Below are positions 10,727 to 19,999 of a stretch of DNA of 64,000 bases, piece after piece. Made by a program: the position numbers and the translations under genes. The notes beneath the pieces were generated by a model. That model was given only the letters and a program-made list of their open reading frames with translations. It had not been told where the DNA came from and searched no databases. The first letter of the stretch is position 1, and each line of letters opens with the position of its first letter. Location: positions 15,024,496 to 15,088,495 of the forward strand of contig JASKMD010000003.1 in the NCBI GenBank assembly GCA_030144725.1, read 5' to 3'. Source of the DNA: Haematococcus lacustris. Taxonomy: Eukaryota > Chlorophyta > Chlorophyceae > Chlamydomonadales > Haematococcaceae.

Positions 10727-13700
10727 ATGTCTATGGCATTTGAGTTATTGTCCATGGGGACGCGAAGCGCGTTTTCCCGGCTTTGTCGCGAGTCTCTATG
10801 CACGCCCGCCAAGCGTGTCGCCTGCTGTGCAGGTGCGGTGACCCCTGTCACGTGTATTCAGCTGTGCCCCGCCCCCTTTCCTAATGCTACTTGGGTGTGG
10901 TGGACAAGCGGACACAGGCTTGCCGTGCGACCTTGCGCGCGACCACAGCCAAGCACTGTGACTCCACCCTGCTTTTGCTCCAGCACGCATGTTATTCAAG
11001 CACGCACAGCTAGCCACGACGCACATGTTGTGTCCACTCACATCACGCCAAGCACCAGTCCCTACCACCCGCCCCAGCCCCAGCCCCACCTTTGCTTACA
11101 TTACGGCTCGACCCGTCACAGTGCCAGCAAGTGGCCCACGCCAGCTCCATCTGTTGCGTTGTGGTGTGGGGTCGTCCTCATCATCATTGCATAGGCATTC
11201 GCCTGTTGATATCTCTGCGACAGACATACTCGAAACTCATAGACCCAATGTGTCACGTCCCTGTGCTCGCTTGATGCATGCTTGTGCTGTAAGTTGCAGG
11301 AGTGAGGGAGGTCATTCGGCTAGATGGCAGGCTGGAGGTGGTGCCCTGCAGCCCCGCAGCCCCGCAGCCGCAGGCAGCTGCCTTCAGCTCTGCAGCTAGC
11401 CCAGCGCCCTCCACACACCCCGCTGCCCTCCCCTCCACCGCCACCTCTGCAGCTACTCCCTCCAGCGTCACTGCTGCACTCAGCCATGCTCAGTCGTCTG
11501 CATCCAGCCCAAAGAGTGCAGCAGCGGGCACAGCCCCCGTGGTGCCGCCCATGCCACAGTGGCAGTTGGAGCAGTTGGTTGACCTGGTTGCCAGCCACAG
11601 CAGGGTGGTGGTGTTGACGGGTGAGTGGCTATTGGTGTGGCCACAAGCTTGGCTGCGGGTGACCAGGGAGTGACTGGGTGGCCTCAAGATCCTGCCGCGC
11701 CCCCCATGCCCTGCCGTGTCAGGCCCTGCAATACCTCCCTAACCCTAACCCCCCTCCTCCTCCCTTGAACAATGTATGCCACCAGCCACGGACTATTTGG
11801 ATCCCTTTACATCACGGGGAATGCAAGACTTTTTATCTTCCCGTAACAGCTGGCCCTCACACAAACATTATCCACGGCAGCGGATATTCAACGGAGGCCC
11901 ATCGTGGAGGGCTGCATGTACTGCACCACACACTTCTCCGCTAGGTGCGGGATGCAGCACGGAGGCAGGGGTGCCGGACTATCGTGGGCCTCAGGGCGCA
12001 TACACCAAGCACAACTTCAAGCCCATGACTCACCAGCAGGTAAGCCCAAACTCCACCCACCCCTCACCAGTTCCCCTCAACCCTCATCAACCCCAGCGTT
12101 GCCCCCTCCCCTCCCCTACAATGTTCCACTGGCAATCGCAGGGGTAGGGCCAGGTTGGGTAGGTGGGACAGGGAGGAGGGAGATGGGACAGCCTTGCCAC
12201 TGTCCTTACTCATTCAACAGCTGTGGCTCAGGTAGTCACTTCTCTCATAATGGAGAGGGTGAGAGAGCTGACATCCCAGCCTCTGCCCCATCCCCACTCC
12301 CTGGTGCCCCTGCTGCCCCTGCTGTGCCCCTGTAGTTTATGGCAGGTGCTGCACAGCGTGCGCGCTACTTTGCCCGCTCCTTCTTTGGCTGGCACGAGTT
12401 CAGCTCCAGCCGCCCATCAGGAGCCCAGGAGGGGCTGGCCCGCCTCGTGCAGGCCGGCTGGGTGTCACATATCATCACACGTAGGTCACACCTGGGTCAC
12501 AGGTTCAGAGTGATGCACAGGTATCCGACTGGAGGTATCCAAGGGATGGAACCATTTGTACACCGTTGCACCTTACTATAAAAAGAGCTGGCGCAGCCAT
12601 GGCATGTAAAGGTGATTGTCAGGTGAAGGGAAGAAGGCCTGCAGTACACAGCATGGCAGGGGCAGCACAGCACCGAGGCGGACAAAGGGGCCCCACCGGT
12701 ACGTACCAGGCATTCGAAAGCTCAGCCAGGGCTGGCTGCTTAAGCTGGTGGTGGTCAACAAGCCGCAGTTGAGAGGTAGCTGAGGATGGCAGTTGAGAGG
12801 TAGTTGAGGATGGCAGTTGAGAGGTAGTTGAGGATGGTGGTAGAGACTTAGTCGAGGATGGTGGTTGACAAGCATTAGTTATGTAGGAATGTGATAGAGG
12901 TAATGGATGATGGCAGGTGTATTTAGGCCATCAAGTCCACCTGAGGCAGCCAGGCGGCCTAGCCATCTGGCAGCCCCAGCCTTAGCCAGCTTGCCAGTCC
13001 CTGGCTTGTGGGGAATGCTGGGGCGCGCTGTTCTGCACCTGTAGCGGGTCATGCCCCCTCAGGATGGGCTTGCATCGACAGCAGCAGAGCCATGCCCATG
13101 CGCCCATGCACCCATGCGCTTGCTACTGTGTGCCATGCCTCAGCCATGCCCACATGGTCATACTCACAACCACCACCACTATAATCATCGCCAGCATCAC
13201 AACCCTCACATATCCAAACTCTAACTCGTAGCGGTCACACCACCACTGCTGTTGACAGCGGCAACACCATGCAGCCGCCCTCCCAGCATTGACACAGCGC
13301 CACAGCCACCACCATCATCACTGCCACCACCACCACTACCACCTTAACTGCCACTGCCGTCACCACTGCCACCATGATGTCAATAGCAGCAAGAGCAGCA
13401 GCAGCCTGTTGGTGCTGTAGTGTCATTCACGGCCTGCTGGGCTCTGTGTGCAGAGAACGTGGACCGCCTTCATCACAAGGCCGGCACCCCCGCTGACCGG
13501 GTCCTTGAGCTGCATGGCACCACCTTTGAGTGAGAGCCACAGGGGCCAACCAGGCAGGCAGGCAGGCAGATGATCTTGCTGGCAGATGCTCCTGGTCGGG
13601 CTAGGCGGTGTGAGATTACACTTCCTCCCCTGTGTGTGAATCTGCTGCCTTGCATGTCACCCTTACCCCTTCAGTCTGTAACAGCTTACACCCCTTGCTT

Positions 13701-15315
13701 GTGCTTGTGCTGCTAACAAGAGTTTCCTTTGCACACCCTTCCATGCAGTCCCTAGTCTGTGGCTGCAGCTGTCCTGCAGAGTGTGTGTGGACGCTGCAGG
13801 GTGCGCTGCCTTGGCTGCGGGTGCCTCAGCCCCCGCCATGCCCTGCAGCAGCAGCTGGCCCGCATGAATCCAGCAGCCGCAGACCTAGCCGCCCAGCTGG
13901 CCCAGGCCAGCCCCCACAGTGCCGCCCCCTCCGCCCCCCTCCACCCCCCTCCACCTGTCCAGACGGGGGACCCCACTGCTGTTGAGGAGCCGCGGGCAGG
14001 GCAGCAGCTGGGCAGCGCATCAGAGGTGATGCGGGCAAGGCCCAGCACCCAGCCAGCGGTGGTGAGTGCTGCAGGCAGGGCGCAAGCGCAAGCCACAGAG
14101 CCACTCACCCTCACCACTGCCCAAGAATGCGAGGGTTCAGGGTCAGGAATCAGGGTTAGGGTTCAAGATTAAGGCTCAGGATTAGAGTTCAGGGTCAGGA
14201 TTCAGGGTTGGGGTTCAAGTTTGGGGAACTTGTTGTTTGAGAGACTTGGTTGTAGGCAAAGGAGAGGAGGAGCATGAGGTTGCGTGGTATGGCTGCCTGT
14301 GCCCGGTGCAGTGTCCATTGAAGTGTTACTCCACTGCTGGTTGCCGCATGCAGCCCTGCTCCCTGATGGCTGCCCTGTGCAGCCGGGGCCGCAGCTGGTG
14401 CCAGTACGACGCCCAGATGGGGATGTGGAGCTGCAGGACGCTGGTGCAGCCTTCCAGGTGTTGCTGTGTTGCTGAAGCCACCCCTCCAGCGCTTGCTGCA
14501 GTGCATGGCTAATCCAACTAAAACCCTAACCCCAACCTAACCCATCTCTAAACATATACCTAACTCAAGTATAGTCCTAACCCCAACTATGACCCTATCC
14601 CTAACCCATGGCTGCACCCAGTGTATCTCATGTCACGTCATGCAGGTGCCGGGGTGTGAACAGTGTGGCGGCCTTCTAAAGCCGGATGTGGTCTTCTTCG
14701 GGGACGCCATTCCAAAGGTCAGGAAGGCTGCCATGGGTTGCTACACTTTGGCGTCCCCCACCTCAACCCGGCTTGGCCCACCCCACCCCACCCCATTCTG
14801 CTTTCTGTGTTGTCAATTCAGGCTGCAGAGCCTCCCCCTGACACTCTATTTGCAGGACCGTACCCAGCGCTCCCTGCAGCTGGCCTCAGAGGCGGACCTG
14901 CTGCTCATTGTCGGTAGCTCCGTCATGGTCAGTCCCCTAGCTCTCTTCCCTGACCGCTGTATTGTGTGCCAGGGCCAGGGCAAGCAGTACCAAGCACAGG
15001 GCTAGCGTCGTGTACGTTCAGTAGGCCAGGGCAAGGGGGGCTCCTGGAGAGAACACAGAGGGTTAGTACAAAGGAGTACAAGGGGGAGGAAGGGTGGTGA
15101 CAGTGTGAGGAGTGAGGAAGCTGCTCTGGCCGCAGGTGTATTCCGCATATCGACTTGCCGATGCGACCAGCAAGGCGCGCGGCAAGGTGGGCATTGTGAA
15201 CGTGGGCCCCACCCGGGCGGACGGCCTGGCCCACTGGAAGGCGGAGGCGCTGGCGGGCGAGACCATGATGCGCCTCGCCGCGCACCCCCGCCTGCTGCTG
15301 CCGCGACCTGTGTGA
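10727..15315 (+). CDS. SIRT4-like NAD-dependent sirtuin, 10 exons
   Basis: This is a class II sirtuin, an NAD-dependent lysine deacylase or ADP-ribosyltransferase, probably organellar. Exons are 10727-10832, 11300-11620, 11945-12039, 12336-12480, 13454-13529, 13800-14061, 14383-14457, 14646-14717, 14856-14927 and 15136-15315. All phases agree and give 467 residues. NAD-site motifs are [15 protein letters not shown] from residue 143 and [11 protein letters not shown] from 223, with the catalytic histidine in LELHG. The zinc pairs are CLGCG (about 251) and CEQCGG (about 364). [14 protein letters not shown] and [10 protein letters not shown] follow. It is longer than human SIRT4 because of a low-complexity N-terminus and a Pro/Ala-rich insert between the zinc pairs. 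Exon 1 (Ser/Arg/Cys-rich, targeting-like) is the least certain part. Exon 6 uses the acceptor at 13800, which restores the conserved [15 protein letters not shown] spacing. Confidence 0.88.
14125..14235 (+). repeat. Degenerate GGGTTAGGG-like tract in sirtuin intron 6
   Basis: A run of imperfect G-rich heptamer-like units (GGGTTCA, GGGTTAG, GGGTCAG variants) lies in intron 6, before exon 7. It is too irregular to be a telomere. Confidence 0.6.
14518..14612 (+). repeat. Degenerate CCCTAACCC-like tract in sirtuin intron 7
   Basis: Imperfect C-rich units (CCCTAACC, CCAACCTAACCC) fill intron 7, complementary in type to the G-rich tract in intron 6 on the other side of exon 7. The copy at 31171-31265 is nearly identical. 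Confidence 0.6.
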
Positions 15316-15410
15316 CATATCCGTGCGATGAGCCCGTGTGCACTAGCCCAGCCGGCTAGGGCGGAGCTCGCCCAGCCTAATGCGCCGTCGCAGCTGGTGT
15401 GTGTACCTTA

Positions 15411-15660
15411 ATAACTCAACTGTTGACGGCAGCAACACCACAACCAGATGTATGACAAGGGAGGCTGCCATGGCAACGCTGGTCTTGCATTCTAACCTCG
15501 AGTGGTCCCTCAACGTGAAAGACTACTGTGAGGATGTGGTGTTGCAGGCAGTGCTCTCAAGGCCAGTGCCATTGTCCCTGTAGGCATTGAGCTACTGCTG
15601 GTGCAGCTAACCCTAACCCAAACCCTACAAAGCAGTGGTGGTCAGCCAGCTTCAACACCC
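15411..15660 (+). repeat. Dispersed repeat R, copy 1
   Basis: This stretch starts about 95 bp after the sirtuin stop. It matches 23661-23900 (direct orientation, about 85-90% by eye) downstream of the HAD gene. It runs from ATAACTCAACTGTTGACGGC to CAGCCAGCTTCAACACCC. Both copies are followed by CTG-rich sequence. The duplicated block carries further copies at 32064 and 40364. Confidence 0.85.
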
Positions 15661-16139
15661 GTCGAGCCCTGCTGCTGCCCGGCCCTGCTGCTGCTGCACT
15701 GCTGCTGCTGCAGCACTGCTGCCGCTGCTGCACAATTCCTTGTTGAATGAGTTTTGTTGGCGCTGGTGTGTGTACCTCAACGCAAGACCGTACTCAGGGC
15801 GCAACCTGTGGGAGGTCCTCAATTTCTGGCATTCAGCGAGACCCTGATGTAATCAGCCATTCTGGAATAGGAAAGAATGAGTTGCTGTGAACTACAGTGA
15901 GTGCGAACCATTTTGTGACCTCAAGGAACGACTACTTCCTGTCCTGAATTGCGGTACAGCAAAAACTAGCTCGACCCCTTAGCCTGAACCCCCTTTCTTT
16001 GAGCCTGAACCCTTACTTTGAGAGTGCAATAATGGATACATTGTAATGGATACCATTTTCACCCCAATCGAATGGATGGCGACCTGATGCGCCTTCCAGC
16101 ACGGCCTCTCCGTCTGGATGGTGTTGCTGAACCCCTGTG

Positions 16140-17409
16140 ATGCCGCCGAAAAGGAAACGCAAGCGCCCCGTCACCCCCGCACAGGGTGCAGCCGGTAAGC
16201 CACTAAGCTATTAAGCTCAACGAAAGGCTAGGCCCCTCTAACAACGCGACGCAGTGTGCACCACGCGGCATTGCGACTCCATGTAATGCAGGTCCCAGTG
16301 GCAGTGGGCAGCAAGAGGATGAGGGGCAGGCACAGGGTGAGCAGGAGGTGATTGCAGAGCGGCGCCAGGTTATCAAGGCGGCCTTTCGTGCCCTTGTGGA
16401 GGCAGCGCTGCCAGACCTCAGCCCAGCCCAAGTCGATGCAGTGGTGGCACAGGTCAACCAGCGCATGACCAGCGGCAGCATGCAGTGTTGCCTGGCATCG
16501 GTCATGTCGCTGACCATGCTGCTGCAGTCATTCCTTGGCCAGCCTACTCCAGGCTTCCCTGCAGCAGGTCCAGCCCCATGCCCCCCTCCCCCACCTGACC
16601 CAGCCTGCCCTCCCTACGCTCACCCCCGCCTCCCCACACGCCGCTCACCCCGCAGTGCAGCCCCCCCAGCCCAGCTGACCCCCCCAGTTCAGCTGGACAT
16701 CGAGGACCCCCACCTGCTGCCACAGATCAAGGCTGCCATGGACCTGCTCACCAACGCAAGTGTGCAGGAACACATGATGCGTGGCCCCCACCACCGCGGC
16801 GTCAGGTTGCTGCCCGGTGAGGTGGCCATGTTTGAGCAGCCCAGCAGTGCATGGCCAGTTGCCAAGCTCCAGCAGCTGGACCAGGTGCATTTGCAAGGCG
16901 ACATCAACTCCCTAAATGCCAACGCCACCAAAATCATCACAAGCATCACAGAGTACTACCGTCACCCGCAGCGCTTCATCAGCTGGTGGGCCAAGGCAGT
17001 CGGGGTGGTGGGGGGGCGGTTCAGCAAGGAGGCACAAAAGCACTTCCCCAAACTGGTGCTAGGTAGGCTTGACTACAGCCAGCCAGACCGGGAGCACAGG
17101 TGGCGTTTGCCACCCAATAGTGTGTTACGGCAGGATGGGTGGCGGGACGAGGTCGTCTGGCACAGGGGGCTGCTGGGGCTGCCGGCAGAGTGGGAGGCGG
17201 GAGTGGAAGGGGGGTCGATAGGGAAGGGGGGTGCAGGCTGGTTGCCCATAGAGAACAGGGTGCGGTACGTCCTGTTTCTGAACCGCAGCCTAGAGGCCTG
17301 GTTTGATGAGGTGCCCAGTGGTCATGGGGGTTGGCCCCCAGAACGTGCCACCGGAGTGGGGTTTGCAGTCATCAAGGGTGCGACCGAGGATGCTACAACA
17401 CGTTTGTAG
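16140..17409 (+). CDS. NLS-bearing protein, probably the N-terminal half of a Fanzor
   Basis: Exons 16140-16194 and 16292-17409 (GT-AG intron, phase 1) encode 390 residues. The protein opens with a strong basic nuclear localisation signal, PPKRKRKRP. A helical region, a Pro-rich spacer and a Trp/Arg-rich region follow (ISWWAKAVGVVGGRFSKEAQ, NRVRYVLFLNRSLEAWFDE). It ends shortly after GVGFAVIKGA. I do not recognise a catalytic domain. The DNA encoding its C-terminus recurs at 8304-8350, directly upstream and in the same orientation as the RuvC part of Fanzor copy F1. This suggests that it is the severed N-terminal half of the same protein. Here the C-terminal half lies 0.8 kb away on the opposite strand, so no full protein can be made. 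The alternative is an accessory protein of the element. Confidence 0.6.
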
Positions 17410-18188
17410 TAGCTGAGTGAGATTATCCACAGGCCGACATGTTGTTCCTTGTTGAATGAGTTTTGTTTGCCTGAATTGCGGTACAGGTTGGTGTCAGGTT
17501 GGTGTCAGGTTGCGGTACAGGTTGGTGTCAGGTTGCGGTACAGGTTGGTGTCACACGCCACCCTAAGAACCCTAGAACCCATGACTTTGCTGCTTTTGTT
17601 GCAACCCGTTGTTGCGCAATGACGCGCCGGCTCACGCGGCTGCCGTGATGACAGGCACCTCGACCAGCCATCGCGCAGGTGACGCGCGGCACCCACCAGC
17701 CAGCTACTTACGCCACCTCGCGTCACCTCACCACTTGCAGATGCGTGTCGCCTCTTGGGAAATGTGGGAGCCCAGCATGTCAGCCTGGCTACCAAGGAGT
17801 GTGCTTGATGCCACCAGGGGCCAGCCCAGACTAGGGTTCTCACTTGCCACTGGCCCCCAGGCCCTTCCCCCACCCCTCACCCAGCAGAAGTGGGCTTGGG
17901 CGGCATATAGGCTGGCTGCGACGGGGCCCACATTGGCGTGTTGGAGGACCACAGCTTGCAGAAGTGAATACCACCATGGTGGTGGCAGCCTTCTTCTCGT
18001 ATGTACGCCGATGATCCTGAGAGTCAGAGGCTGATTGCGGCGCTACGACGGCTTCAGGAGCCAGGTCCGGCGGTATGTCTAGGTTTGTCTAGTGGCCGGG
18101 GCCCAGCAGGTGAGTGCGGGGTGACTTCAAACGGACGGTGTGCGGCCAGGGACTGGGCTGCAGTGACCTGGTCCCTGGCAACTGCCGG
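17410..18188 (+). other. Spacer between the two Fanzor halves
   Basis: It contains a 23-bp tandem repeat (AGGTTGCGGTACAGGTTGGTG core, about 17484-17553). Motifs at 17449-17486 (CCTTGTTGAATGAGTTTTGT, GAATTGCGGTACAG) also occur upstream of the half-gene at 15738 and 15947. No gene is recognised in the remainder. Confidence 0.5.
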
Positions 18189-19400
18189 CAGCCCCCTTGT
18201 CCCTCACTAGGGCCTCCACTTGAGTTGGACCACTAGGGACCACTAGTGGCTACTGGCGGGGATACTAGGGACCACTAGTGGGCAATAGTCGCCTGACTCC
18301 AATGGTGTTGATTGGCTGTGTGGAGTACACCCAGGGCGTGACAAGACATGCGCTAATGTAATCTGATAACAGCTCAAGAAGGGGGCACACAGTACTGTGC
18401 CACAGCAGGCTGCTGCTGCTCCTGGGCCTTGGGTGGCTTGTCTCGCACCTGCTTGTAGCCTAGGCCAGGGTACTCTTTGCCCTTGGCTGGTAGAGCTGCC
18501 TGGTCTGGCCAGTAGCACAGCTCCAATGGGTGCCAGCTGCTCACCCCATTGCGCTGCATGTTCAGCGCTGCATTGCAGTCCCTGTCCAGCCACCTGCGTG
18601 GCTGTGGTGCTGGCTTGGCTTTGGCAGCCTTGCCCTGGGCCTTGCCTTTGCCCTCAGTGGGCTGGGTGGGCTCAGCTGCCTGCTCAGCCTTGATGCGCTT
18701 GCTGCACTTGGCTGGCGGGGGAGTGCTGGGCCCTGGCTCTGAGGCTGCTGTCGGTGTGGCCTCCTGGCTGCTGCGTGGGGCCTGTGGGGGCTTGCGGGGG
18801 GCCACTACTGGGCACCACATCAGGCCCCGCACTGGCTGGTCACGCGGCCGGCTCCATGCTGGGCGCAGCAGGCGCAGGTCCACCTGCCTTGCTGGGGGCT
18901 TCCAGCCTGTAGGCCTGGTGGGCTGCTCATGGTCCAGCACCTCCTCACATGGCTGCTTGCCATTCACTGCTAAGCTGACCCTGGTGGTGCGGTGCTCATC
19001 TACAAGCACCACCCTGCCCCGCCGTTGGCCTGCGCCCTTGGGCCGGCACACCACCTTGCAGCAAGCACGCAGCACCCCACCCACCCACCCCCAGTGCCAA
19101 TGCCAGCTGCGCCAAAGAAGACCACCAGCTGCTTGGCATGCCCATGGCCCTCCATGGACACCTCCGCCATGTCCTTTTCCAACTGCAGCCATGCACACAA
19201 GGCACACACCACCTCCCAGTCCCTTACCCTCCCTCCCATGGACACCTCCCACCACCTCTCAGTCCCTTACCCTCCCTCCCACCCACCCACCCGACCGGTC
19301 CTGGGCTCCGTACAGCCTCAGCCGCTGCCGTGCTCACTTGAGGTCCAGGTTCACCTCCCACACCGCATCCAGGTGGCCAGGGTGACAGTGATGTGCTTCA
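18189..19400 (-). pseudogene. Fanzor-like nuclease, C-terminal half plus right-end tail (copy F2)
   Basis: The minus strand encodes a Fanzor C-terminal half. It starts near 19400 (LKHITVTLATW block). There is then a one-base deletion and an in-frame TGA where other copies have AAGTGGGCA. An intron follows, then EKDMAEVSMEGHGHAKQL, VVFFGAAGIGTGGGW, a frameshift in a G-run at about 19080, VVLVDEHRTTRVS, RGLMWCP, a Lys/Pro-rich linker with PPPAKCSKRIKAE, and an intact RuvC-III block DRDCNAALNMQRNG (about 18549-18590). The usual CAG-TAG ending has become CAG-TAC, so the frame reads on to a TGA at 18374. RuvC-I is absent. The tail 18189-18373 is shared with other copies and ends in CTAGTGAGGGACAAGGGGGC then TG. 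Confidence 0.75.
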
Positions 19401-19913
19401 GGTTGGTCGGTTTGTTGAACGACTTTGTTAATTGTCACCTTGTTGTTGTGATTGTTGTTGTTGTTGTGACTTGTCATCCCAGCTACTGCCGTCAGCCATT
19501 AGGCTGCTTTGCCCACTTCTCCTCTAGGACCATTTGGGACTTCCAGCAACGCACTTCAAAGCAAGGTGCACGAACAATGGTGCACATGGGGTCAACGCTG
19601 GCTCTCTAGCACAGGCATGTCAGCTAACAACGTTCTTCTAGAGAGCCAAGTTTTAGCTGCTGCCTGGCTCCTTAGGCTAATCGGAGAAAAGAGGTGGCAT
19701 GTTGGATTAGATACGAGTGGGAGCAAGGGATGGGGGCGAGTGTACTGATGTGAAATGGTCTGATGGGGGAAGGCTGGATGTTGTCCTGGGACCGCTGAGA
19801 AAGCAATGACACAGAGCTTTAGCACCAGTATATTGCAGAGCAGTATATTGCACTAGCAATGACACACAAAGCAAAACTCATGGGCGCCCTCGAAACTTTT
19901 TCCCACGTGCGGC
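19401..19913 (+). other. Upstream region of the HAD gene
   Basis: No gene is recognised. A short (TTG)n run lies at 19440-19470. AGTATATTGCA-type direct repeats lie at about 19830-19850, close to the promoter. Confidence 0.4.
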
Positions 19914-19922
19914 CCATATAAA
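19914..19922 (+). promoter_or_regulatory. TATA box of the HAD gene
   Basis: CATATAAAG lies about 85 bp upstream of the ATG at 20000. Downstream, the motif CTCAGTCTCGTGGCATAG occurs once here. In the duplicated copy it occurs twice in tandem (36600-36640), accounting for the 17-bp length difference. Confidence 0.6.
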
Positions 19923-19999
19923 GAGTGTAGAAAGCGCTCTGACATTGCTCAGTCTCGTGGCATAGCAGCTAGCAACCTCGACTAGCTACCTCGACAGTC

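Noticed and set aside
11776..11943. Open frame immediately before sirtuin exon 3
   Set aside because: The conserved GAGCSTEAG motif is joined correctly by the acceptor at 11942-11944. The upstream part has no sirtuin similarity and is read as intron 2.
14518..14612. Telomere or interstitial telomere sequence
   Set aside because: Units are irregular and differ from the TTTTAGGG or TTTAGGG repeats of green algae and plants. It is intronic low-complexity DNA.
18549..19385. 278-residue open frame on the plus strand over Fanzor F2 (duplicate at 35202-36038)
   Set aside because: It is antisense to a recognised Fanzor coding block and has no domain of its own. GC-rich antisense frames are often open.
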